Below the pieces are notes generated by a model, which ran no database searches, was not told the DNA's origin, and worked only from the letters and a program-made list of their open reading frames with translations. From Roseinatronobacter sp052379845 (GTDB lineage Bacteria > Pseudomonadota > Alphaproteobacteria > Rhodobacterales > Rhodobacteraceae): 64,000 nt of DNA. The translations under genes were made by a program, and so were the position numbers. This document shows, one piece after another, positions 33,003 through 42,588 of the stretch (position 1 is the stretch's first letter; every line of letters begins with the position of its first letter). The stretch lies in assembly GCA_052379845.1 (NCBI GenBank), contig JBQTCF010000020.1; one strand, 5' to 3'.

Positions 33003-33443
33003 ATGGCACTTTTCCAATCCGCGATGGCCGCGCGCCGCGAAACGCCCCCCTCCGGCTATGTCCATGGCGCGCGTATGGTCGCAATCTCCTCCTACACATT
33101 TACCCAAGATTTCACCGCAGCAACCGACAAACTGGAACTCGGCCTGTTGCCCGCCGATACGCGCGCTGTCCGTGCAACGCTTATTGGCCAAAACACTGGC
33201 GCGACAAACGCCACGATGGGCCTGATGTCTGGTGAACCTGGTGACATGAATGACGCGCGGACGGTAGGCAACGAATTCTTTGCCGCTCAGGCCGTGAACA
33301 ACGCTGAAGTCGCCGGAACTGTCCTTGCATGCCTCAATATCGCGCCAAGCGACAAACACCGCGGTATTGGTGTGACCCTGTCTGCCAATGTCACAGCGGG
33401 CACAACCAAGAAGCTGACATTGGTTCTGGAATACATCCACTGA
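33003..33443 (+). CDS. putative head decoration or structural protein
   Basis: A 146-aa beta-rich protein from ATG 33003. Sequence includes GYVHGARMVAISSYTFTQDF, KLELGLLPADTRAVRATLIG and IGVTLSANVTAGTTKKLTLV, a repeated-strand pattern seen in capsid decoration proteins. It lies directly after the capsid gene. A hairpin follows at 33472. No named family assigned. Confidence 0.65.
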   Translation: MALFQSAMAARRETPPSGYVHGARMVAISSYTFTQDFTAATDKLELGLLPADTRAVRATLIGQNTGATNATMGLMSGEPGDMNDARTVGNEFFAAQAVNNAEVAGTVLACLNIAPSDKHRGIGVTLSANVTAGTTKKLTLVLEYIH

Positions 33444-33471
33444 GCCTGACCAGACAGAGATAGTTGACGCA

Positions 33472-33502
33472 GGGGCGGGCGGTTGATCTGCTCGCCCCTT
33501 TT
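33472..33502 (+). terminator. terminator-like hairpin
   Basis: GGGGCGGGC (33472-33480) pairs with GCTCGCCCC (33490-33498), one G-T pair, loop of nine bases, followed by TTTT. It lies between two structural genes and probably attenuates rather than ends late transcription. Confidence 0.65.
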
Positions 33503-33525
33503 CTCAAGCACAAGGAAACCCAGCC

Positions 33526-34032
33526 GTGAAGATCGAAAGCAAAATCAAACGCCCCAAGGGCACATTCATCGAAATGGCCGATGGGACACGCTACGCCTTT
33601 TTCGAGAATGATAAAGGCGCGCATGTCGCAGATGTTGAAAACCCCACTCATATCGAGCGATTGCTTGCCATTCCTGAAGGATTTGGCATCTATAACGAAG
33701 GCAAGGTCATTCCGGCCGCAGATGTGGAAGCCGCTATCAATGATCTGGTCAGGACGCCGGAAACCCCTGTCAACCCCCAACCCCAGACTGATCCCGAACC
33801 CGCCGCCAATGGCGAGGGTGAAGGCGAAGCTACTGGTGAACATGGCGAGGGTGGCGCGTCAAATGACGACAATGGCCCAAACACCGACGATGCAATCCCG
33901 CTGGAAGCGATGACGGAAACGGACCTGCGCGCTTTGTTTGAAAGCGAGCTTGGCCGCAAACCGCACCACCGCGCCGGTATGGACAAGCTGATCGAAGACA
34001 TCACCGCGCACCGCGCCGCACAGGCGGAGTAA
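33526..34032 (+). CDS. structural protein with C-terminal HeH/LEM-like domain
   Basis: A 168-aa protein from GTG 33526 (AAGGAAAC upstream). N-terminus: IKRPKGTFIEMADGTRYAFF, a small beta domain, then a Pro/Glu/Gly-rich linker (residues 85-125). The C-terminal 35 residues (AMTETDLRALFESELGRKPH, HRAGMDKLIEDITAH) form a helix-extended-helix, or LEM-like, unit of the type found in phage head-tail connector proteins. It may be a connector or head-completion protein. Confidence 0.68.
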   Translation: MKIESKIKRPKGTFIEMADGTRYAFFENDKGAHVADVENPTHIERLLAIPEGFGIYNEGKVIPAADVEAAINDLVRTPETPVNPQPQTDPEPAANGEGEGEATGEHGEGGASNDDNGPNTDDAIPLEAMTETDLRALFESELGRKPHHRAGMDKLIEDITAHRAAQAE

Positions 34033-34038
34033 TAGCCC

Positions 34039-34722
34039 ATGGCCTTCACCGCGCGCCAAGTGATCCAAACCGCACAGGCAACACTGCAAGACGCAGGGGC
34101 CGTGCGCTGGGTCTTGCCTGAACTGCTGAATTACCTGAACGCAGGCACGCGCGAAATCGCCCTGCAAAAGCCTACGGCGACCAGCGTGACCACGACAATG
34201 AACCTTGTGTCGGGAACCAAGCAAACACTACCAGAGGGCTATCACCGCCTTCTGGGGGCCATTCAAAATGTCGGCAATGGCAGGGTCATAAAGCCGATCA
34301 TGCGCGAGATTCTGGACCAGCACATGCCGGGGTGGCACAGCAACACCACACTGCCGTTCAATGGGACAGTTCAACACATCATCGACGACATGTTTGACAC
34401 TTCGGTTTTCTACGTCTGTCCCGGTAATGATGGGACAGGGGAAATCGAAGTTATCATGTCACGGCTGCCCGCCCCGATCCCCGCACCTTCAAGTCCAATG
34501 GATATCGAATCCTACACCGCAGATGTCATGGTGCCCGACATCTATGAAAACTGTCTGGTGGACTATGTCTGCTATCGGGCGTTTTCAAAGGACATCGCTG
34601 TGGCAGGTGCCGCACAACGCGCCCAAGCGCACTATCAGCTGTTCCAACAGTCTTTGGGCATCAAAACCCAAGTCGACATGGCGCAAAACGTAGACACCCC
34701 CAAGTCCCGCTTCAGCCAGTAA
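34039..34722 (+). CDS. phage adaptor protein (DUF6682-like)
   Basis: A 227-aa protein. Start ARQVIQTAQATLQDAGAVRW, then LNYLNAGTREIALQKPTATS and DIYENCLVDYVCYRAFSKDI match adaptor proteins of short-tailed phages (DUF6682 type), which bind below the portal. The helix-rich C-terminus (AQRAQAHYQLFQQSLGI) fits. Directly followed by a similar-sized connector-type gene. Confidence 0.78.
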   Translation: MAFTARQVIQTAQATLQDAGAVRWVLPELLNYLNAGTREIALQKPTATSVTTTMNLVSGTKQTLPEGYHRLLGAIQNVGNGRVIKPIMREILDQHMPGWHSNTTLPFNGTVQHIIDDMFDTSVFYVCPGNDGTGEIEVIMSRLPAPIPAPSSPMDIESYTADVMVPDIYENCLVDYVCYRAFSKDIAVAGAAQRAQAHYQLFQQSLGIKTQVDMAQNVDTPKSRFSQ

Positions 34723-34730
34723 GGTAGAAA

Positions 34731-35534
34731 ATGGCAAACCCGATCCGCCTGACAGAGTTTTTGCGATACGTCCTGCCGCATGCGCCTGGCGTGCCTGACG
34801 TGTTGGCCGAGCAATACATCAGAATGGCCGCAATCGAGTTTTGCGAACGCACCAAGTGCTGGCGTAAAATCTGTCACACGCATTTGGACCGAAAGAACAC
34901 CGTGGCGCTTGTCGCGCCCAATTACGCGGCAATTCATCAAATCGAATATGCCTCATTCGCATCTGAAAGCGTCCCAAAGACGCCACTGACGCCGACACAA
35001 TATTCAGACATGGGGAATACAGAGCGCGGCGGCCAGATGTCTGAAGACCTGCGGAAAATCAGGGCAACCATGCCAAGGTATTTGGGCGGCGAAATCCTGA
35101 ATTGTGATGTGCCATCAGACGCTGACTGGCATGAAAATGTGGCGAATCTGCATGATGCAGGCGAAGGCGTGCCGAAATACATCACTCAGGTCAACCCGAA
35201 CACTGTGACGGTATTCCCCCTTTCGCCCGGATATCTGGAAGTTTCGTTATTCCTCAAACCGCGAATGGGCCAGTCGCTGATAGCGGGAACAGAAGACGAT
35301 CCTATTGTCGATGAATACAACATGATGCCGGATTTCCTTCTTACGCAATGGGGCGAGCCTATTGCGTGCGGAGCGCTGTCCAAGATCCTGACCCTGCCGC
35401 AAAAGCAATGGACAGACCCAAAGATGGCCTCCTACTACCTGTCGAAATTCGAGCGCGCATGTGACAGCCACTTTGCACAGGGCATCAAAGGTCAACAGCG
35501 CGCGCCCATCCGCTCCGGCTTCAGTTTTTTGTGA
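34731..35534 (+). CDS. putative tail connector/tubular protein
   Basis: A 267-aa protein nine bases after the adaptor. It opens NPIRLTEFLRYVLPHAPGVP and AEQYIRMAAIEFCERTKCWR, a pattern shared with adaptor or tail-tube-like proteins of podoviruses. The second half has ITQVNPNTVTVFPLSPGYLE and WGEPIACGALSKILTLPQKQ. It probably forms part of the short tail. No exact family assigned. Confidence 0.68.
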   Translation: MANPIRLTEFLRYVLPHAPGVPDVLAEQYIRMAAIEFCERTKCWRKICHTHLDRKNTVALVAPNYAAIHQIEYASFASESVPKTPLTPTQYSDMGNTERGGQMSEDLRKIRATMPRYLGGEILNCDVPSDADWHENVANLHDAGEGVPKYITQVNPNTVTVFPLSPGYLEVSLFLKPRMGQSLIAGTEDDPIVDEYNMMPDFLLTQWGEPIACGALSKILTLPQKQWTDPKMASYYLSKFERACDSHFAQGIKGQQRAPIRSGFSFL

Positions 35535-35540
35535 GGCCGC

Positions 35541-37109
35541 ATGCTGTTAAGATCGACAAATTTCTCTGGTGAAATTCCACGAATAGCTCCAAGGCTACTT
35601 CAACCTGGGTTTGCTCAGATCGCGCGAAATGTTCGATTGAGTGACGGCACTATCCATCCTCTGCGTGAAGCGACACTTGAGCATGTGCTTCCAGCAAGCG
35701 CAGCCAGTTTCACCTTCCATGCGGACAACTGGATTTCTTGGGGGTCTGTCGTCAACGCGGTGCCGGGGCCGGTCGCGCAAGACCGTCTTTATGTGACTGG
35801 TGACGCCCAACCCCGTGTGATCGTAAATGGGGGCACGCGCAACCTCGCGCTGCCCGCGCCTGCGGCAGCCCCGACCGTTGCGGCGATTGGGGATACCGAC
35901 CCAGAAATAGAACAGACCGTTTTGTTCACGTTCACATACGTCACGGATCAAGACGAAGAAAGCCCGCCCGCGCCACCATCTGCACCAATCATGTGGAACC
36001 CACCACTTGGGGTTACAATCACGGACTTCGCCCCTCCCCCCCCGGGCCGGGGGGTTAGCCGCAGGCGCATTTATCGTTCTGAAACTTCTGCGTTTGGCGT
36101 GACGGATTTCTATTTCGTAGCTGAACAGCCAATCGCGCAGTCCAGCTTCACATACGAACAATCGTCGCACCCGCTTCAAGAAGTTATCCAAACCAACGAC
36201 TATGACACGCCACCCACAGACATGCAGGGCATTATTTCTATGCCCAACGGCATGATGGCAGCCTTTTCAGGTAAGGAAATATTGTTTTCCGAGCCGTTTG
36301 TCCCGCACGCTTGGCCGATCAAATATCGGCTGACAGTAGAAACGCCCGTGGTGGGCCTGGCGGCCTTCGGCTCGACCCTCGCAATCCTCACCACCGGCCA
36401 GCCCTATCTTGCCCAAGGAACGGCGCCGGAAAACATGGTGATGGAACGCATTGAGGTTAACTATCCTTGCGCATCTTCGCGCGGGATCGTGGATCTCGGA
36501 TATGCCGCGGTTTACCCATCGCCGGAGGGTCTGGTGATGATCATGCAAGGCCGCGCAGATGTCATATCGCGCAAGCTGTGGACACGCGAGCAATGGGAAG
36601 CCCTGAACCCCTCGACATGGGTGGCAAGCCAGTATGACGGCGCTTATGTGGTGTCGTATGAAACCGCGCCAAACGAGCGCGCGGTTCTTGTCGTAGACCT
36701 GACCGGAGAACAGCCCTTTATCACGAATGCCGACATACAAGCGGCGGCTATGCACTACGATATAAAGACTGGAAGCCTGTTTTTTTTGGAAGGCATATCT
36801 TCTGGCACCAATATCAAGAAATGGGACGCCGGTGACCCAATGGTTTTCCATTGGCGTTCAGGACTTTTGCATTCCAGCGGGGCGATAGGGTTTGGAGCGG
36901 GGTTGACACAAACAAACGATGATGAGGGTCAAGCGATCACTACGCGCGTGATCGCCAGCGGCGTTGTCATTCGGGAAACAGCAGACGCGGACACCGCATT
37001 TCGCATCCCTGACGGGCTGCACAATCGTTGGCAGTTTGAGTTTGAAGGCAGCGCCACAGTCACCGGCTATCTGATGGCAGGCGATATATCCGAAATGGCC
37101 GGAGGCTGA
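35541..37109 (+). CDS. putative tail nozzle/hub protein
   Basis: A 522-aa mainly beta protein. Beginning LLRSTNFSGEIPRIAPRLLQ and IARNVRLSDGTIHPLREATL match the start of nozzle-type podoviral tail proteins. Later DMQGIISMPNGMMAAFSGKE, ILFSEPFVPHAWP and ASQYDGAYVVSYETAPNERA fit the beta-propeller-like body. It probably closes the tail tip and holds the fibres coded just downstream. Assignment rests on position and pattern. Confidence 0.7.
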   Translation: MLLRSTNFSGEIPRIAPRLLQPGFAQIARNVRLSDGTIHPLREATLEHVLPASAASFTFHADNWISWGSVVNAVPGPVAQDRLYVTGDAQPRVIVNGGTRNLALPAPAAAPTVAAIGDTDPEIEQTVLFTFTYVTDQDEESPPAPPSAPIMWNPPLGVTITDFAPPPPGRGVSRRRIYRSETSAFGVTDFYFVAEQPIAQSSFTYEQSSHPLQEVIQTNDYDTPPTDMQGIISMPNGMMAAFSGKEILFSEPFVPHAWPIKYRLTVETPVVGLAAFGSTLAILTTGQPYLAQGTAPENMVMERIEVNYPCASSRGIVDLGYAAVYPSPEGLVMIMQGRADVISRKLWTREQWEALNPSTWVASQYDGAYVVSYETAPNERAVLVVDLTGEQPFITNADIQAAAMHYDIKTGSLFFLEGISSGTNIKKWDAGDPMVFHWRSGLLHSSGAIGFGAGLTQTNDDEGQAITTRVIASGVVIRETADADTAFRIPDGLHNRWQFEFEGSATVTGYLMAGDISEMAGG

Positions 37110-37111
37110 AA

Positions 37112-39403
37112 ATGAACAGCACCGAACGCCGCCTTTTTGAGGCGCTCCAAATTTTAATCGGGGATCGGGGCAATCCTGAAAAAAGGGCATTGCGCGTCGA
37201 AGATTTGAAAAAGATCACAGCCGCGCAAGAAAGCCAGGCAAGCGCTGAACGTATGGCAAAAATCGCGGTAGCGGTTGACGAACAAGGTCAAGCCATCGAT
37301 CAAATCCTTGTTGATCTAGTAGCGCTGAACTCAAAAACCGATGCCGCAATCAGCGACCTCTCAAATCTGATTGACATTCTGCCTGAAGATCTTGACGCGC
37401 TGATTGCAGATTTGGCCGCTGTAGACCAAGCATTGATAGACGCCCAAGCCGCGCGTGACCAAGCACAAGGGATCAGGGACGAGACAGAGGCATATAAAGA
37501 CAGCACAGAGGCCGCCAAAAACGTCACCATCGCCGCGCGCGACCAAGCGCAAAGTTCTGCGCTTTCAGCCGAGAGTAGCTCAGGGGCGGCCTTGGGGTAT
37601 GCTGAAGCAGCAGACACCGCGAGTTCAGATGCCGGTGTGAGCGCCACAGCAGCAGCCGCGTCGGCTACCATTGCCCTAGCGGCACAAGACGATGCACAGG
37701 GCGCCGCGTCAGCGGCAAGCGTATCCGCCAATAGCGCTGCAGCATCATCGACATCAGCGGGGGCAAGCGCGGCGGCGGCGCTTGCCGACAGGCAATCAGC
37801 GGAAACAGCACGTTCCGGTTCCGAAGCCGCGCGCGACATAGCCGTGACGGCACGTCAGGACGCGCAAACCGCAGCAAGCACCGCCACAACGCAGGCCGGC
37901 ATATCCACAAGTGCAGCGACCAATGCAGAGACCTCGGCCACAGCAGCGGCAGTATCCGCCAGCGCGGCCCTGAGCAGCGCCAGCGATGCTGAACAGAGCG
38001 CGGCGGCATCCAACGAAGCAAAATTAGACGCCGAGACCGCAAGATCACAAGCCCAATCCGCGCAAACGAACGCGGCCAACAGCGCGACGAGCGCGGGGGC
38101 CAGCGAATCTTCAGCATCAACCAGCGCGATCAATGCGGCGAATAGCGCATCAGCGGCAGGCGCATCCGCGACCTCGGCGGCCACCAATGCATCAACGGCC
38201 TCGACGGCGGCCTCGAACGCAGAGACAAGCGCCAACGCCGCCAATGCAAGCCGGGTTACCGCTGAAACCGCAGCCAGCAATGCGGGTATTGCGCGCGATC
38301 AAGCCGTCACCGCGCGGGACAGCGCCAATGACGCCGCCGCCTTGGCAGGCGACCGACTGGAAGTCACGGCGGCGATAACAAGCCAAGGCACATCTGTTCT
38401 TGATGACCAGTTCCTTGCGGTCAACACCACCCAAAGCTGGACTCGCACGGGTTCAGGTGGTTCTTTGACACGGCCTGACAACACCGTGTTTTCCATCGGG
38501 ACTGACTGGCGCTTTGTTGTCGCATCAGGCCAGACGGACGGGTTGCATACTCGATCCGACCGGGCGATTTGGCGCGGTGCGAAAAACGCAGACGCATATA
38601 TCGTTGAAGTTGATTTCACGCTTGAAAGCGGAAACATCGACGGTGCCGGGATTTGGTTTGACTGGGCCGATACATCTGGCACCATTTTAAGGTCGGCCAT
38701 TCGGCTTGATGAAGCCAGCGCGGGGCCGGTTGTCGCAGGCGAGGCTATGACCGCCCGCGCACTCGTTATGCGCCCGGGCAATTTGCCATCGGCATTCCAG
38801 TCGATCCGCGTTTGGGTCTATGCCAACAGAAATGACCTTTCGCTTGGGAATGCGGCCAAGACAATCAGTTTCCATCGGGTGAGCATTCGCGCTGCCACCG
38901 ACAGCGAAACCAAGTTGGTCGATGTCGAGGCTGCGATTACCCAAGAAAGCATCGCGCGCGTCAATGCGGACGCTGCACTGGCCACAAGCATCAACACTGT
39001 GCAATCCAATCTTGACGGGACCAACGCTACAGTGTCCCAGCAAGCCAGCGCAATCAGCACGCTAGAGGGGAATGCGGCCGCAGTCTTGGCGCTGCGCGTC
39101 AAGGCCGGGACAGGAGGCGCAGCGCTTGAACTTGTAGCGGCAGACGGGCCAGATGGGCCAGCATCAACTGCGCGCGTTTCCGCGTCAGATATCATCCTGA
39201 ACGGGTCTGTAACTGCCACGGAGCTTGCCGCGTCATCGGTGGACGCAACAAAAATAGATGTGCAATCTCTTTCTGCCGTTTCTGCACTTATCGGACTATT
39301 AAGATCGAAAACATCAGGAGAGCGCGTAGAAATCGAAGATGACAGGATAAGGGTCTTTGATAGCAACAATGTTGTTAGGGTTGTTATCGGGGATCTATCC
39401 TAA
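37112..39403 (+). CDS. long Ala-rich coiled-coil tail fibre/host specificity protein
   Basis: A 763-aa protein. After a 60-residue N-terminal domain comes an Ala/Ser/Thr/Gln heptad region (about residues 100-420) with repeating A-A-x-S-A-x-x-A units, forming a long trimeric coiled coil. Next is a beta domain (about 430-590; RPDNTVFSIGTDWRFVVASG). The C-terminus has a second helical region, and ends with KIDVQSLSAVSALIGLLRSK and EIEDDRIRVFDSNNVVRVVI, like the end of J-type host specificity proteins. It likely bridges tail and receptor-binding tips coded next. Confidence 0.82.
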   Translation: MNSTERRLFEALQILIGDRGNPEKRALRVEDLKKITAAQESQASAERMAKIAVAVDEQGQAIDQILVDLVALNSKTDAAISDLSNLIDILPEDLDALIADLAAVDQALIDAQAARDQAQGIRDETEAYKDSTEAAKNVTIAARDQAQSSALSAESSSGAALGYAEAADTASSDAGVSATAAAASATIALAAQDDAQGAASAASVSANSAAASSTSAGASAAAALADRQSAETARSGSEAARDIAVTARQDAQTAASTATTQAGISTSAATNAETSATAAAVSASAALSSASDAEQSAAASNEAKLDAETARSQAQSAQTNAANSATSAGASESSASTSAINAANSASAAGASATSAATNASTASTAASNAETSANAANASRVTAETAASNAGIARDQAVTARDSANDAAALAGDRLEVTAAITSQGTSVLDDQFLAVNTTQSWTRTGSGGSLTRPDNTVFSIGTDWRFVVASGQTDGLHTRSDRAIWRGAKNADAYIVEVDFTLESGNIDGAGIWFDWADTSGTILRSAIRLDEASAGPVVAGEAMTARALVMRPGNLPSAFQSIRVWVYANRNDLSLGNAAKTISFHRVSIRAATDSETKLVDVEAAITQESIARVNADAALATSINTVQSNLDGTNATVSQQASAISTLEGNAAAVLALRVKAGTGGAALELVAADGPDGPASTARVSASDIILNGSVTATELAASSVDATKIDVQSLSAVSALIGLLRSKTSGERVEIEDDRIRVFDSNNVVRVVIGDLS

Positions 39404-39723
39404 TGCCTTTTGGTATAGCAGTCGAAACGACCGAAGGTCTGACAAACCTTTTGGATATAAATGATGGGCGACCTAATCTTTCTCACATAGTAAAAACCCG
39501 TGAGAGTGGAAGTATCGCCATACCCACAAATTTATCATCTTCAATTATTCTTGTCTCTGCGCGAATTGACCCTGTGCCAAATGGTTATATTCAAGCTGGA
39601 ATAAATTTTGGTCTAGGGACAAGCGGGAACACACTATCTTGGAGCTTTCTGGATCAAAACTTGAACCCGATAGAGGATGGCGCTTCTATTCATGTCACCA
39701 TTGTTTTGTTTGGAGTAGATTGA
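39403..39723 (+). CDS. small putative fibre-tip or receptor-binding protein
   Basis: A 106-aa beta-rich protein, TAATG coupled to the long fibre. Contains GIAVETTEGLTNLLDINDGR, SIAIPTNLSSSIILVSARID and TIVLFGVD. Base composition is clearly AT-richer than the surrounding late genes, as often seen for exchanged host-range modules. It may be a fibre tip or chaperone. Confidence 0.65.
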   Translation: MPFGIAVETTEGLTNLLDINDGRPNLSHIVKTRESGSIAIPTNLSSSIILVSARIDPVPNGYIQAGINFGLGTSGNTLSWSFLDQNLNPIEDGASIHVTIVLFGVD

Positions 39724-40394
39724 TGGCTTACGGTTTCCAAGTGATCAATTCTGAAAATAAAGTAGTGCTGGACGCAGCATCTATACTGCCAGCATCCGAA
39801 GGCAGCGATATTTTTTCCACTGACGCTCAAGGTGTTTTTTCAACATCTAAAAAAAGAGGAATTTACTTAGTCCCACTGACAAATGACCAAATGATGACGC
39901 CACAAAGGTCCGCGCCTGGATTAAATACCTTCAGACTTAGAAGCGGCGCAGGAAGCCCTCCCCCGGCTCTGGCCAATACGGACATAACGACTAAACGGAT
40001 TGTATCTTTTAACGAGGTATCGCCACCTTCAGGATATGGCATGGCAGTCTTTACATCTGAAGGGGAGGCTGTTTTCCACACAAATGCCCCGCTACTATCT
40101 GTTTTAAGCGTTCAGAGGCATATTCTTTCTGCAAGCCAAAACGAATTGAATGTTGATATCCCCTCTGCCGCCACTCATTTCATAATACAATCTGGCTGGC
40201 GTCAGTTTTTCCCAATACCTCAAACACAGAACACGCTAGTTATAAGCGTTGGGATTAAAAGGTTGACTGCGGCAACCGCTGTTTTAATGCCAGATCAGTG
40301 GGGGAGTTTAGAGATCTCAACATCTAACACGTCTGCCGTTCAAGACTGCCCAGTGACGTTTTTGGCCGCTAGAATAATTGAACCAATAGGATGA
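39723..40394 (+). CDS. putative fibre-tip protein
   Basis: A 223-aa protein from ATG 39723, TGATG coupled. Sequence begins MAYGFQVINSENKVVLDAAS and includes GYGMAVFTSEGEAVFHTNAP, patterns seen in small tail-tip proteins that follow J- or fibre-type genes in Rhodobacterales phages. AT-rich like its upstream partner, with different codon use from neighbours (many AAA, ATA, TTA). Likely involved in receptor binding. Confidence 0.65.
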   Translation: MAYGFQVINSENKVVLDAASILPASEGSDIFSTDAQGVFSTSKKRGIYLVPLTNDQMMTPQRSAPGLNTFRLRSGAGSPPPALANTDITTKRIVSFNEVSPPSGYGMAVFTSEGEAVFHTNAPLLSVLSVQRHILSASQNELNVDIPSAATHFIIQSGWRQFFPIPQTQNTLVISVGIKRLTAATAVLMPDQWGSLEISTSNTSAVQDCPVTFLAARIIEPIG

Positions 40395-40837
40395 ATCTGA
40401 TGCGGGTGACCATGCAAGACCAGAAAAAATTAATCGCCTGGGCGGAGCCACGCATGGGCGTTGAAACAGGGCGCGCGCCACCGGAAACGCTGGCTTTGGG
40501 CGTTCTAGATGATGCTGGCAAAATACGCGCGGTAGTCTGGCTCAATGCTTTCTATGCGACACATGCGAGCGCCCATATAGCTTCTGACAGATCACGCGCA
40601 TGGTCTACCGCAAAAGTCTGGCGCGTAATATTTGCTTTTGCCTTCGACCACTTGCAGAAAACCCGCCTGACATTGATCATCCCAGAGTGGAACATCAAGG
40701 CTATAACCTTGGCAATGAAACTGGGCTTCAAAGTCGAAGGTGTAGCAAGATGTGGCGCAAATGACGGATCAGATGGTATAGTGCTTGGTATGCTGTCGCA
40801 CGAATGCCGTTGGCTGCCAAAACAGATCAAGGAGTAA
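40391..40837 (+). CDS. GNAT-like acetyltransferase
   Basis: A 148-aa protein, ATGA coupled. It shows GNAT-like elements: RSRAWSTAKVWRVIFAFAFD, the helix after the acetyl-CoA loop, and RLTLIIPEWNIKAITLAMKL followed by GFKVEGVARCGAND, matching the NxxAxxLxxKLGF motif C-terminal to motif A. Phages often carry such a gene in the tail region. Substrate unknown. Confidence 0.75.
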   Translation: MNLMRVTMQDQKKLIAWAEPRMGVETGRAPPETLALGVLDDAGKIRAVVWLNAFYATHASAHIASDRSRAWSTAKVWRVIFAFAFDHLQKTRLTLIIPEWNIKAITLAMKLGFKVEGVARCGANDGSDGIVLGMLSHECRWLPKQIKE

Positions 40838-40841
40838 CAAA

Positions 40842-41813
40842 ATGGGTAAATCCAGCAGCGCCCCATCCCCAGACCCCCGAATGGGTGAAGCGGCAGTAAA
40901 GTCTGCTCAGACAGGCGAGCGCTATCTGGAATGGATGCAGGCCATGTCTGGTGTGGCCCAAGACTGGGCTGAAGAAGACCGAGGACGATACAAAGCCACA
41001 TTCCGACCGCTTGAAGATCGCATGATCGCGGACGCCGAAAATCATGCTTCACCCGAAAGGAAAGCCAGCGCGGCAAGCGAAGCAATCGCAGACGTAAGAC
41101 AGCAAGCCAATCTTGGTCGTCAACAAAGCCAGCGCCAAATGGCCGCAATGGGCGTGAACCCAGCATCAGGCCGGTTCGCCGCCGAGCAGCGCCGCGCGGT
41201 TACCGCTGAGTCCTTGTCCGCAGCTGGCGCAAGCAACATGGCACGCCGGCAAGTTGAAGCCGTTGGCGATGCTAAAATGGCAGATGTGGTCAATATGGGG
41301 CGCGGCATGGCAGTGAACCCCGGCACAAGCTTGGGGCTGGCCGGGAATATGGCCTCATCTGGGTTCGGTGGGGCAATGCAAGGACATGGCCAGGCTGGTT
41401 CAATTTACGGACAGCAGCACAATGCTCAAATGCAAGCGTGGCAAGCAAACCAAAACCAAAGTGCTGGGATCGGTCAGGGCATTGGAATGCTCGCCGGGGC
41501 CTTCATGTCATCGAAGGATTCCAAGACCAACAAGAAGAAGTCCATGGGTGTTCTGGACGCGGTCAAGGACATGCCCGTGGAAGAATGGGAATACAAGAAG
41601 GGCATGGGCGATGGCGGCGGTCGCAAGCACATCGGGCCTTATGCCGAGGACTTCGCCGAGAAAACCGGTTTGGGCAATGGCCGCGAAATCAGCGTCATCG
41701 ATGCCGTTGGCGTCAACATGGGCGCCACCAAAGAGCTTGCCGCACAGGTCGATCGCATCGAATCCAAGATCGACAGCATTGGCGGGCGCAAGAAGGTGAA
41801 GGAGGCCGCGTAA
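40842..41813 (+). CDS. virion protein with S74-type intramolecular chaperone-like C-terminus
   Basis: A 323-aa protein from ATG 40842 (GGAG seven bases upstream). Residues 1-130 are helical, then Gly/Met/Gln-rich (GFGGAMQGHGQAGSIYGQQH). About residues 225-320 match peptidase S74 chaperone domains: SSKDSKTNKKKSMGVLDAVK, MPVEEWEYKKGMGDGGGRKH, HIGPYAEDFAEKTGLGNGRE, VIDAVGVNMGATKELAAQVD. Such domains trimerise fibres and often cleave themselves. Here it sits on a small protein next to ejection genes rather than on a fibre. Confidence 0.75.
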   Translation: MGKSSSAPSPDPRMGEAAVKSAQTGERYLEWMQAMSGVAQDWAEEDRGRYKATFRPLEDRMIADAENHASPERKASAASEAIADVRQQANLGRQQSQRQMAAMGVNPASGRFAAEQRRAVTAESLSAAGASNMARRQVEAVGDAKMADVVNMGRGMAVNPGTSLGLAGNMASSGFGGAMQGHGQAGSIYGQQHNAQMQAWQANQNQSAGIGQGIGMLAGAFMSSKDSKTNKKKSMGVLDAVKDMPVEEWEYKKGMGDGGGRKHIGPYAEDFAEKTGLGNGREISVIDAVGVNMGATKELAAQVDRIESKIDSIGGRKKVKEAA

Positions 41814-41814
41814 G

Positions 41815-42588
41815 ATGGCATTCGCTGGCGCTTTCCTCAAAGGCATGGCCGGTGGTGTCACCGCCCGAAACGATTACGACCTGCGCCAGCGGGAGATTTC
41901 CGCAATAGAAGCATTGGGGCAGAAGCGTTCGGAAAGCAGACAGGGAATGTCGTTGTCGCCCGATTCCATGCAGCCCGCCAACCAGAACAGTGCTTTGCGC
42001 GGCCAATCCCGCCCGCGTGCTGGAATGGGATCGCAGGAAGTTCGGTTCAACAACTGGATGAGCAATCCCGATCTGGCGCGTGGGATTATGGAAACCGCCG
42101 ATGATCTGGGCATGGACCCTTTGGACCTTGCCACGATCATTTCCTATGAGACTGCCGGAACCTTTGACCCGACAAAGCGGGGGCCAACGACACAATGGGG
42201 CCAGCATCGCGGCCTGATCCAGTTCGGAGAGCCACAAGCACGCCAGCATGGTGTGAACTGGGATGATCCAATCCGGTCGCAACTGGGGCGTGATGGCGCA
42301 ATCGCGCGATACTATCGCAGCAGCGGATGGAAGCCGGGTATGGGGCTGATGGACGCCTATTCCATCGTAAACGCAGGCGGCCCAGGCCTTCACCATCGTT
42401 CAGACGCCAATAACGGGGGTGCCCCCGGAACCGTGGCTGACAAGGTCAATTCACAGATGGCCGGTCATCGCCAGAAAGCAGAGGCTATGCTGACACGCTT
42501 TCAGTCATCATCGCCGGAACCAGAACAAGACAACGAACCGTCCACATGGGGCTGGGCAAGAGAATACCAAAGGGGTAACGCGCGATGA
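41815..42588 (+). CDS. virion-associated lytic transglycosylase/lysozyme-like protein
   Basis: A 257-aa protein. Residues about 85-230 look like a lysozyme/SLT domain: AATIISYETAGTFDPT-type context with likely catalytic Glu112, then GQHRGLIQFGEPQARQHGVN and MDAYSIVNAGGPGLHHRSDA. It would make a local hole in peptidoglycan during DNA entry. The N-terminus (FAGAFLKGMAGGVTARNDYD) resembles that of the next protein, suggesting common virion incorporation. Coupled by ATGA. Confidence 0.75.
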   Translation: MAFAGAFLKGMAGGVTARNDYDLRQREISAIEALGQKRSESRQGMSLSPDSMQPANQNSALRGQSRPRAGMGSQEVRFNNWMSNPDLARGIMETADDLGMDPLDLATIISYETAGTFDPTKRGPTTQWGQHRGLIQFGEPQARQHGVNWDDPIRSQLGRDGAIARYYRSSGWKPGMGLMDAYSIVNAGGPGLHHRSDANNGGAPGTVADKVNSQMAGHRQKAEAMLTRFQSSSPEPEQDNEPSTWGWAREYQRGNAR

